This document shows positions 49,501 to 58,597 of a DNA stretch of 64,000 nucleotides, in pieces. The notes under the pieces are model-generated. The model made no database searches. It worked only from the letters and a program-made list of their open reading frames with translations, and was not told the origin of the DNA. Both the position numbers and the translations under genes were made by a program. The stretch spans positions 5,765,522-5,829,521 of the forward strand of contig CM039211.1 in assembly GCA_008360975.2 (NCBI GenBank). The letters are read 5' to 3'. The stretch comes from Lichenostomus cassidix (Eukaryota; Chordata; Aves; Passeriformes; Meliphagidae). Within the stretch, counting starts at the first letter, position 1; each line of letters begins with the position of its first letter.

Positions 49501-52500
49501 TCAGATAATACTCCAATTCCAAAGCAAATCTTTTACTGCCATCAGTGAAAGCTTGGATCTAACACCACATAAAAAAAAGATATTAATGTACTGGATTGTA
49601 TCATCAGCATTTAGTTTAGCAACTCACAAAGGTGTAGATAAATGACTGCAGATAAGACTAACTTCAATCATTGTTTTGAGAAATTTCAAAGTAATTGGAT
49701 TGACAATGGTCCCTAGAGGTGTATCTGTTTCTTCCCAGTGTATATATACATATAAAACCAAAATGATTTTGCCATTATTTCCAATGAGATTTTTCAAACA
49801 TGACCTAAGGGACTTTCCAGTGTCTTATTAATAGTTTCTAGGAAATTAGTACCTAATAAAGACCACTGGGAGCTATTAGCCAAACAACATTGATAAGAAA
49901 TATAGTCCCATTAAAACAGAAATTCCCCAAGCAAAATTGTTAATTTCACCAGAGAAGGATTTTCATTGGTCAGATGGATCTGAACAGAAACATTTTGTTT
50001 GTGAGGTTTTGTTTGGGGTTTCTACTTTTGCCTGAGATTTCTCCTGTGGATGATTTTCATAGTGCATCTCCCTTTTAAAGCACTTTGAATACCTGTGGGG
50101 CTGCCTGTACGTCTGTCCCCTCCTTCTTCCAGGGGCAATGACTTTGCCAGTTTTGTCTTCATTTCTGCTGCACCTCGAGCACCTCCTGATTAGTGCACCA
50201 GGCTGGCCCTGAGTCAGGGAAGAAGTGAAAAGAGTTATCCAGGGAGCTCAGCCCACAGGACACAATGAAGAGATAAATCACATGAGCTCTAATTCCTGTG
50301 CTCCTCACAACATTTTACAGAAGCACTATTCAAGGTGTATGTGCTGCAAAATAGAAGAGTGCAGATCTCAGAACTGATGGTGTGATTGTGCTTTTTGCTT
50401 GATGAAATGTGGTTAGTTGGATTTCTCTCTGAAGATTTGGCTTTTATACTGAGGCTGCCAATGTGCTGGAATTTCTGACCCATGGAAAAGCATCTGCTCT
50501 TATGCTGAGGCCCTTGAAAAGCTGTACCATCACACCCTGTGCTGTACACCTCCCCCTGCCCCCTTTAGCTTTTCTTCAGAACATGCCAAAGTTTCCTTCT
50601 TTTCCTAAAGTCTAGGGAGTGTCCTCTGCTGCTCCCAAATCCTCACTCTCCCTGGACCCTGACCACCACTGCCCTGTGGTCACTGTGGCCAGTGGTCACC
50701 TCTCCAGCAGCCTCTCCTTGCTGCTCACCAGCAGGTTCAGCTCTGCCTGTCCCTGCTTGGCCCCTTCAGGACCTGAACACACTCCAGAAATCCCCCAGTG
50801 TCTCCTGCCTGGCTGCATTTCCCTCCCAGCTCATTCCAGAGAGGTCAAAGTCCCACAGGATGAGCAGGGACAGCAGCCAGAGGCTGGTGGTCAGTAGCAA
50901 ACCCCACAGCATCCTCTGTCCACTGACCTCTTTTCCAGCTCTGCCTCAGTCCTGTACCACTAAAACACTCAGAGAAGTGGCTGTCATGAAGCAAATTCAT
51001 TTTTGTAGAGAAAAGAATCATTATTCTGCTCAGATCTTTGGGTTTCTGTGCAGGCTGATGCTGTTTCCACAAGAGCCTTTGGGCTGCTGAGTGCTGCTGC
51101 CCTCAAAGCACAGCACAGACCTAAATCCTGGCAGGAAAACACCCCAGGTTGGATGCAGCACACATCCCTGCCTCCCCTGATCCATCACAAGCCACCCAAT
51201 ACAGAGGAGGCAAAAATTTAATTCTAGTCTGACTAAAGGATTTTGAATCTTCCCAGAGCTGCACTCCACTGAGTTCATAATTTCCAACAGGATTATGAGA
51301 TATTTTGGGACTCTCCCTGGCATAAGGTGGGGTGCCTGTGCCATTTCTGATGACAAGGACCACTTCCATTCCTTTTGGAATAGTTATTTCAAAGCTGTTT
51401 GAAATACTGTTTATAATTATCGGAACAGAGTTAAAAATAGAGAAAATTTTTCATAATTAGTTAAATGAAAGTATTTCCTACCAACTATTTCACACAAAAA
51501 AAAAGAAGCTAATGAACTAATGGAAATATCTCAAATTGTTATTATCAGGCTCTATTGGTAGTAATTATCATGTATATCATTCAAATTCTAATTTAAAAAT
51601 TCTTTAAAAAATGCTGCAAATTTATTGTACAGATGATGAAGTTGAAGCCTTCCTTCTCCTGAAGGGAGAATATCAGGGATCTTCCCTGAAAACCAAGCTA
51701 TGATATGTTTTCATGGGTTGCTCAGTTGACCTAATGAAAGTGTATTGAACTGTTTCTTTTTGGAAATACAAAGCAGGAACAAAAACCACAATGTAAAGCT
51801 ACAAGTGCTCCTCTACTGCCACTGCCCTGCCCCATGTTCAGGCTCTTCCCTGGGCTCAGGTATAACTTTCTTTTCAGCAAAACCCCGTATCTTTGTGTGG
51901 ATTCCTTGGAATTTCAGTCATAATGGTTTTGTCTCCAGTATATAACTCTGCCTGACACCTTTCCTCCACCTCCCAGACATTTTCAAGGAGGTCATCCCAA
52001 GCTCTTCCATCGACCTGCATTGTGAGGTTATCACAAAGGAGAGAAAAGTCCCACGTGGAAGAAATGTCAATTCCTTTCTTTCATCACAATACCAGAATTT
52101 CTGGGTTATTTAGAGACTTTCATTAGGTAGGGAAAACCAGTCCTTGGTTTCTCCTGGCTCCATTGTACATCTGTGTGCATTTCAGAAAGAGAATTACTGT
52201 TTAGTTTAAAAAGAAAAGGAAAACATGTAGTTTTGGTCTCTGCAATGGTATTTAGGGCTGTTTTCTTCTTTTTGTTTTTCTACAGTATATACCACTGCAA
52301 GTAACAACTTGCAAACACTCAAAAGCATCAAGGCTGGCACTGCTACCTCGCCCCCTTTTGAAATGCAGCTGACAAGATAAAAGTTGTGTCAGTCATAATT
52401 TGTTCTAGTTGTAGACACTAAGGCATAATATTTTAAGTTTTAAATATATCCTGGACCACGCAGTTTGATAGACTGACATCCAAGAACACTCATGCCTTCG

Positions 52501-55496
52501 AAAAATAAAAGAATCAATGTTTTTGAAAAACTTTACTCCTCTGCTAATGTTCCATGTCTAAAAGCTGTTTGTTTATAAAGATCTGATTCCCTGAAAACCA
52601 TCCACGTCAAAAACCAAACAGCTGCAGAGATCAGTGAAAAACATTTTGAGAGGAGCTGTTTGTTATAAAAACCAGGGTATTGTAATAAGCATACCTTGGA
52701 AATACATAAAAAGTGGAGAAAAGCTCTAGTTCCCCCTCTGTGAAGCAGCAATTACTGCAGAGTAATGCTCTGGAGCCCCAGGCACAATGCTGCTATGTTG
52801 GGAAGCTAAAATAAAAATTTCTGTCCACATTTTCTGTGATGTTTTCTATACAGGCACCATAAACAGGATGAATGGTCTGGCACACGAGTTCCTCTCTGCA
52901 GTTTTACAGCCTGAGGTATATCAGCTGTCTAAGTGTGTAATCCAATTTCATAAAACACCCAAGAATTATGAAAGATCCAGCCTGCAGTTGTGGAAACTGG
53001 TGTGAAACAATTTAGGAAGCTGAGGCTGCTCTGGCTGTATTAAGGATAGTTATATGAACTATTGCAATGGCTTTTCCTTTTCCCATGTCTACCAGCAATA
53101 ATCACAAAATATTTCCATTTACAGTACCTTGGATCAAGTACTTTTCATGCTTACTTGGTTTTGATTTGCTTAGGAACTCTTTGCAGGTTTTATTTAGAGC
53201 TTGCTTTAGTCAAAGTGAGTTTTCCTCTCAAGCTAACAAATCTTGGATCACACCTCAGCCCCCGAATTTTGGGAACATTGTCTGAATAATTCTAAAGAGA
53301 AATCTACATGCTTGCTTAGAACTTATTTTAGAAAGAAACAGGTTAACTGGTAAGAGAAAAAGGACTTAAGGAGATCAGAAAACAAGAAAATAAGGATGCT
53401 TCAGTTTTTCCTTTTCAAAGGATTTGTGCCATGCGTTTTGTTCAGCTGGTGCCAAACCACAGTCCAGGTTCTCTTGTGGAATGGATGTGCCAGACACAAA
53501 CAGACAGACAAACAAAGAAAACAATATAGAAAAAACCAAAGCAAAATACCAAAACCCTCCACAACCAACCAAACCCCCCCAACAGTCTTTTAACCATCCA
53601 TTCATTAAGTTTTCATTTCTTCAATCCAATGGTATTTATCAGGGCATTTGGTAACAGTTTATTTTGAATTTGACCAGGTACAGAATAGGCAATAGAAACC
53701 ACTAATTCTATTTGAGAGAAGGTCAAAAGGGAGCAATTAATGCACACATCATTTCAGGTGACTTTGTGAGAGACAAGAGTAGACACAAAGAAACATTTTA
53801 GAGCAAATAACGGAGTTTTCTGGCCCAGGACAATCTCCCAGAAATCTCACACCAGGTTCTCAACAAATTCCTCTGTGACTCTTAGCCACTGCATCTCCCT
53901 CCCTCCTCCCATGGAACATAATAAATAATAATGAAAATAATTGACATTTTACAATAACAGGCCATCAAGGAGGCATCATATGCCTGAAAACATAGGTCCT
54001 TGAGTTCAAGACTAGGAATGTGTCCAGAGAAAAATTATTCACTTTTTTAAAGCTTCAATACCAAGTTGAATTAAAGTCTATGACCACTGGAGACACAACT
54101 TGGTACCAGAACAAAAGGACAGGTATTTTAGGGCTTAAATTCTTTGTGAATCCCCCCAGGTTTTGAAGAGCAATGATTGCTCTCCTAGGATATCTGCCTT
54201 AGTAGAAATCAACACCCTTTCCCCCTTTTAATACTCACATTTGTGGTGCCAGGCAGAGTATGTCTAGAAGGACTTTTTGATATGGAGCTATTCAGTGTTA
54301 ATTCTTAAACCCAACCTGAGTGAAAAACAAGTGATTCCCCTCATTGCATCACAGGAGGAGGGAGAGATTGTATTTGGCCCAGGCAGCACATCCAGCTGCA
54401 GAGCATCTGTCCAGAGGGAACCAAGAACTGTAGGCTGAGATACGCATCAGCAGGACACTGCTTTTTCTTCCCCAAAAGCTCCTCTAGAATAAAGGGAAAT
54501 AATGCACAACCCTCCTTTTCAAGCTGTTCCTTGGTGCAGTCCTTGCTTCTCTCAATACTCTTATCCCCAACAGGAAAATATCCATGCCTGTGCAGCCCCA
54601 TCAGTCAAAGTCACTGTTCCTGTTGGTGCTCAACGAGACACTCAGGATTAATTAACACTCCACTGCAACCCTGGAACCCCTTCAGACTGCTGCCAGCATT
54701 GAGCTGATGGAGAAAAATTTGCTTAAATAGTTCCACTCAACTAACTATTGATAGGAAAATGATGAATTGGTGCCTCTTCTTGGCTTCCTCTTGCAGCAGA
54801 GAACATTCATATTTAATACACTTCCCTTCTTTAACCTGCACTACCAATTTGATAGTGGATCATTTATGGGAAAATATGGATGTCTAATGGATTTGTTTAG
54901 GTTTCTTTATTTTATTTGTCTCAGAGCAGACAGCACACTTAGCCCCAAATAGCAGTAAATTGAATATAAGATTTTATAGGAGCCTGAGGAAGATTGAGTT
55001 GTTTTTAGAAACTGGCACATCACTTGGACACATGACAGAGTGTATTATTTAAGTGTATATTATTGGGGTTCTGACTAATGATGTGATTAATTATACTGGA
55101 TTAACAGCTCAGCCAGTGACTGAATATCTGTTCAAGTGTGGAACATCTACAGGGCCTTCTCTGTTTTTCTGGGGGCTGTCATTCCACCAAACCTATACCC
55201 TTTGACCCATCCAAAAATAGCCTAAATGTAGTGATATTTCATGGAAAGAAACAAGCCTGCTGAGCCTGCTGGAGGCTGCTGAAAGCTTGATTTGAAAGCT
55301 ATGAGAGATACAGATAAATTCTTTCACAGGTGTTTTAACTATCACTGTTTGCATCTGAATGATCACTGAAAGCTTCCAAGAAACCTCCTCTAGAACTAAC
55401 AGGCTAAGAAGCTCAAGCAAATCATCCAAATAGATACTACCAGGCTGAATAAATGCAATAGCAGCACAGAAGATAAAATTAAAAAAAAAAAACTAA
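46517..55496. other. unique intergenic DNA left of the ERV
   Basis: No gene was supported in about 9 kb. Two moderately GC-rich patches (50,620-50,960 and 51,050-51,360) give short frames on both strands but no domain. Confidence 0.45.
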
Positions 55497-55502
55497 CTAA
55501 AG
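55497..55502. repeat. ERV target-site duplication, left copy
   Basis: CTAAAG at 55,497-55,502 is repeated exactly at 61,630-61,635, immediately outside the two LTRs. A 6-bp duplication fits class II retroviral integration and shows that the two LTRs belong to one insertion. Confidence 0.9.
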
Positions 55503-56286
55503 TAATATAGTTTAAAGAGTCCGCTTCAGACGCCTTGACCCTTATGGGCTTTCGGGGCTCCGGCGCGGTCAAGAGAGACCTCGCTGGCTCCCCGGGCAGG
55601 CGGTCCCGGTTCTCCAAGCTGCTGCCGGGCGGCAGTGAAACCCGCTTCAGGGTCGCCCAATTGGGTGGAGAGACCCTGGCGTGAAGGCCAGTGCCAGCCG
55701 CGCAGTGAGGCGAATTGGACCGAGAGCCCCTCGGAATAAAAGCAGTCCAGGCGGGTTGAGGACGAGCAAGACGCAGGTTTATTGGGAGGCAAAGCGGGGG
55801 AGGCGTGTCGCTCTAGTCCTCAGGGCGGCTCAGAGGGAGAGTCCCGGTGCTGAGCACGAAGGGGTTCCCTAGCAACCGAGGGTGCTGTGCTGAGCAGCCC
55901 CGAGCATGCTTGGGACATGACCTTTTAAGGCAAGCCACGGGGTTTCCCGGGGCGGAGAGCAGGGGCGGGACCAACTGGGTTAGGGAAGACGTCATCAGGG
56001 GCAAATCAGGCATAACTGGGGCGGGGAGTACAAGGAACCAATGAACGCGGGGCGGCAAGAGAACATTCTGGGGGTAGGCGGCAACAGGGGAGGAACAGGG
56101 GAGGGGACAGCAAGCTTTTAACGAATGAACTTAACACAAACTTTTGGAGGGAGGGAGAGTATGGCTTACAGCCCGGCCTCCTCCGAGTCCCAGGAGATGT
56201 TATCGCCGGAGGCATCCACTTCTACGGGATGGAGCTCCACGCTTTGGGACTTGGGATCGGCAGCCTCAGGCTGCCGTACTACTACA
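55503..56286 (-). repeat. 3' LTR of the ERV
   Basis: 784 bases, starting TGTAGTAG after the polypurine tract and ending CTATATTA at the target duplication. A TATA-like TTAAAAGG lies at 55,921-55,930 and an AATAAA poly(A) signal at 55,778-55,783. U3 also has a reversed CCAAT box near 56,037-56,041, GC boxes near 55,950-55,980 and a TGACGTC CRE/ATF-type site at 55,987-55,993. The last 39 codons of env lie in its U3. By eye it differs from the 5' LTR at roughly 40-50 positions, often in clusters. Confidence 0.95.
55778..55783 (-). terminator. poly(A) signal of the 3' LTR
   Basis: AATAAA on the minus strand, in the context CAATAAACCTGCG, about 140 bases downstream of the TATA-like box. The equivalent in the 5' LTR is at 61,117-61,122. 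Confidence 0.8.
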
Positions 56287-57623
56287 CCTCCCCCTTTCTT
56301 TTTAAATAAAGACCGAAGATAATTAACTAAATACCGCTTAATAAGCGCAAAGGAAGCAATAATAAGCACGAGGGCAATTAAAACAATTAAACAGTCCTTA
56401 AGCAGGGTGGCTCCCCACTCTGGCAGTCCGAGTCCCTTCAAGACTTTGTGGGCCCATCCTCCCACGGTCGAGATTGTGCTGTTGATGATCCGGCAGACTC
56501 CATCGACAGTGTTCTCAAACCAGAGGCTTGACTCAAAGGTGATGTTTTGAAGTAAGGAGTCCATGTCTTGGAGCCTCTGGTGGATTGACCGGCTTCGGGA
56601 GGAGATGTTGAAGCAGCACATCCCTTCGAACTGCTGGCAGCCGTGGCCGTGGGCAAGAAGAAGGAAATCGATGGCCGCTCTATTTTGCAAAGTGGCCTGC
56701 CTGGTTAACTGCTCATCTTTTAGGAGGTCCGCAATGGCCTCTGAGGTCAACCGCGCCTGTTTCGACACCCAACATTCAAGGTTGCCAACCTCTCCTAAGG
56801 CCTTGGCTGCAGCGACCCAAGGCAGGAAGGCAGAAACTGCAATTCTTTTGCCTTTCGACCAATGGTAAATTTCGGTGCTGCAATCATTATCAATCGCACG
56901 ATTTGGGATCGAATAGTTCACCCCTGCTGGGAGGTGGGTCATGTTGGGAGTCGACAGGGTCAGATGGCCAAATGTGCACAGGCCCCCCACAAGATGAGAG
57001 GGAACGCCTGCCCAGGCGCGCTCCCCGCAAATGAGAAAAAGTCCCTCGGGAAGCCGAATCGGGTGGGAGTAACGCCAATCCGGAGACGAAGGCGCTTTTA
57101 CATGGGCAATATTGATGCACCAATTCTTTGCTTGATAATTTGGGTTGCCTTGTCTCAGCCCCTGGTATAATTTTCTGTCTGAAGGATACGGCGTCTGGTA
57201 GTCAAATTGGACGCACGCATTCGCCTTCAATGAGCCAATTAATTGAAATTCATGGGGCTCCTTGTCCATCTTCGGCTGATTCATAGCCCACTTCTGCCAC
57301 ATGAGAAGAGGGTTACGAATGGGAAGAGGGAGCTTAAACAATTGGCGGTCCTTGTAAAATTCATAGAAATTTCCTTTCAGATCAAATGTTGTTCTCCACA
57401 AGGAGACGAGGGACGGCGGGAAGGCATCTACCTGGACCGGTGCTCCGACCAAGGCGGACAAGAGCGGGTCTCGGACCGCATCAGTGGATAAACACAAGTT
57501 GTCGTTCTTCATTGCCTTAGCCAGGGTTACCCACATGTTTGCGGATGGCTGCCTCATGACCCACGTAGTCACGGGACGGCAGATGACAAACAGCAGCAAA
57601 GCGCAGGTGACTTGAGCGCACAT
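56166..57623 (-). CDS. env: ERV envelope glycoprotein, intact open frame, alpharetrovirus-like
   Basis: A 485-codon open frame. It has a hydrophobic signal-like N-terminus (about residues 5-22), a surface subunit with scattered cysteines and a few N-glycosylation sites, and a KGKR cleavage motif at 257-260, weaker than the usual R-x-K/R-R. The transmembrane subunit follows, with a hydrophobic AFLPWVAAAKAL stretch between cysteines as in internal fusion peptides of alpharetroviruses. The LQNRAAIDFLLLAHGHGC block (312-329) and a C-x6-CC motif (C329, C336, C337) are hallmarks of that group. A membrane anchor lies at about 411-428. The surface subunit looks short for the family. The frame crosses the polypurine tract (KKKGGG, 441-446), and residues 447-485 lie in the LTR. 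No stop or frameshift was seen. Whether it is expressed is unknown. Confidence 0.9.
   Translation of the reverse strand: MCAQVTCALLLFVICRPVTTWVMRQPSANMWVTLAKAMKNDNLCLSTDAVRDPLLSALVGAPVQVDAFPPSLVSLWRTTFDLKGNFYEFYKDRQLFKLPLPIRNPLLMWQKWAMNQPKMDKEPHEFQLIGSLKANACVQFDYQTPYPSDRKLYQGLRQGNPNYQAKNWCINIAHVKAPSSPDWRYSHPIRLPEGLFLICGERAWAGVPSHLVGGLCTFGHLTLSTPNMTHLPAGVNYSIPNRAIDNDCSTEIYHWSKGKRIAVSAFLPWVAAAKALGEVGNLECWVSKQARLTSEAIADLLKDEQLTRQATLQNRAAIDFLLLAHGHGCQQFEGMCCFNISSRSRSIHQRLQDMDSLLQNITFESSLWFENTVDGVCRIINSTISTVGGWAHKVLKGLGLPEWGATLLKDCLIVLIALVLIIASFALIKRYLVNYLRSLFKKKGGGVVVRQPEAADPKSQSVELHPVEVDASGDNISWDSEEAGL
56287..56305 (-). other. polypurine tract of the ERV
   Basis: On the minus strand a run of A and G ending in GGGGGAGG directly precedes the U3 start TGTAGTAG. 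It is the plus-strand DNA primer site and is read as Lys/Gly codons within env. Confidence 0.85.
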
Positions 57624-57659
57624 CTTGGGGCTGCCAGGTGGGAAGCAAACAGAAACATA

Positions 57660-58304
57660 TTAATTTAGGTAAAAGAGTTTGGGGGAGGGAGAGAAGGGGA
57701 GCAGGAAAGGCCATAGGGAAAAGGGGGAAGGAGAGTGGGAGGCTGGCTCAGGGTCTCTGCACAAAAGGTCCACAAGCGAGGTGGCACGCTTGTGGGGACG
57801 CGGACGAAGCCTTCTGGGCGACGGTGGTGGTGGAGTGGCGATCTTCCTTTTTCTGCGCCACTGCGCCTCTGACACTTCTCTCTTCGGAGGTCGTGGTGAA
57901 AGTGGACCTGCTTTGAGGAAAGGCTTAACAAATTTTCCTGGGACCCATCGCGGCCCTTCGGGGGTGGAGACGCAGCAATAGCCACGTCCCCAGATGACAA
58001 GGGGGAAGGGACCGACGATCTTGAGGGAGTCCGGTTCCTTGACCAGGACAAGGGGGCGCTCCTTCAACTTGGCTCGCTTGCTGTTTGCAAAATGGCGAAC
58101 CACCGGGGGGTCTGGCTCCTTATCAGAGCAATTTAGGAAATTTAAAGTAAAAAGAGCTCTCGCTAGCCGATTTGTGGGAGACTCTGTTTCTGGTCCCCCC
58201 TTCTGTTGAAGAAGCACTCTCTTGAGGGACCGGTGGGCCCTCTCCACCAGGGCCTGATCCGTGGCTGAGTGGGGAATCCCGGTGGTATGGGAGATGCCCC
58301 ACTG
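57660..58304 (-). pseudogene. pol: ERV integrase C-terminal remnant
   Basis: The open frame contains WGISHTTGIPHSATDQALVE, the end of the integrase catalytic core including the presumed catalytic glutamate, then RAHRSLK and a C-terminal DNA-binding-type segment (VIWGRGYCCVSTPEGPRWVP), then a proline/arginine-rich tail. The zinc-binding N-terminus and both catalytic aspartates are absent because the sequence upstream of about 58,305 joins the pro-side remnant. It also lacks its own start and is out of frame with that remnant, so no active enzyme is expected. Confidence 0.85.
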
Positions 58305-58587
58305 GAGGCGGCGATGGAAACCTGGACTGGAAAGACCCCATCTTGGTCCACTCTAGTCAAGGAAGGGAGGATGGAAAATCCCTCGGGTCCGATGTCCGCG
58401 TCTGGAAGGAAAAAAACAGTCTTATTAGGAAAATGGCAAGTCAGTCTGAGAATGAAAAATCCTTGTGCAGAGAAGGTGGTGTCATCCTCGACCCAGGCAG
58501 GGTGAATGTTGATGTAGTGGTCGTCCCTGAGGTCGAGGCCGGCCGGTGTCGTGCGACGCGAGACGGCTGGTATCTCGCATCGCTCTT
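58305..58587 (-). pseudogene. ERV pro-side remnant, possibly dUTPase-like
   Basis: Directly after the gag stop the -1 frame is open for about 95 codons before the deletion junction. A TPAGLDL motif near its start resembles the AGxDL motif of betaretroviral dUTPases, which sit at the N-terminus of Pro in that group. The rest does not match clearly, and no protease D-T/S-G active site was found. After the junction the frame continues only as a shifted reading of integrase DNA until a stop near 58,163. Confidence 0.4.
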
Positions 58588-58597
58588 TTAGTTTCCC
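58553..58597 (-). promoter_or_regulatory. gag-pro -1 ribosomal frameshift signal
   Basis: The slippery heptamer GGGAAAC (58,597-58,591) is in the correct phase (G GGA AAC) and is followed at once by the gag TAA. After a 7-base spacer comes an 11-bp stem: GCGATGCGAGA at 58,583-58,573 pairs with 58,563-58,553 (one G-U pair) around a 9-base loop. The loop GCCG can pair with CGGC just downstream, so a pseudoknot is possible. Betaretroviruses of the MPMV type use the same heptamer. Confidence 0.8.

Noticed and set aside
57665..58051. 128-codon frame overlapping integrase
   Set aside because: Shifted reading of the integrase C-terminus with no features of its own.
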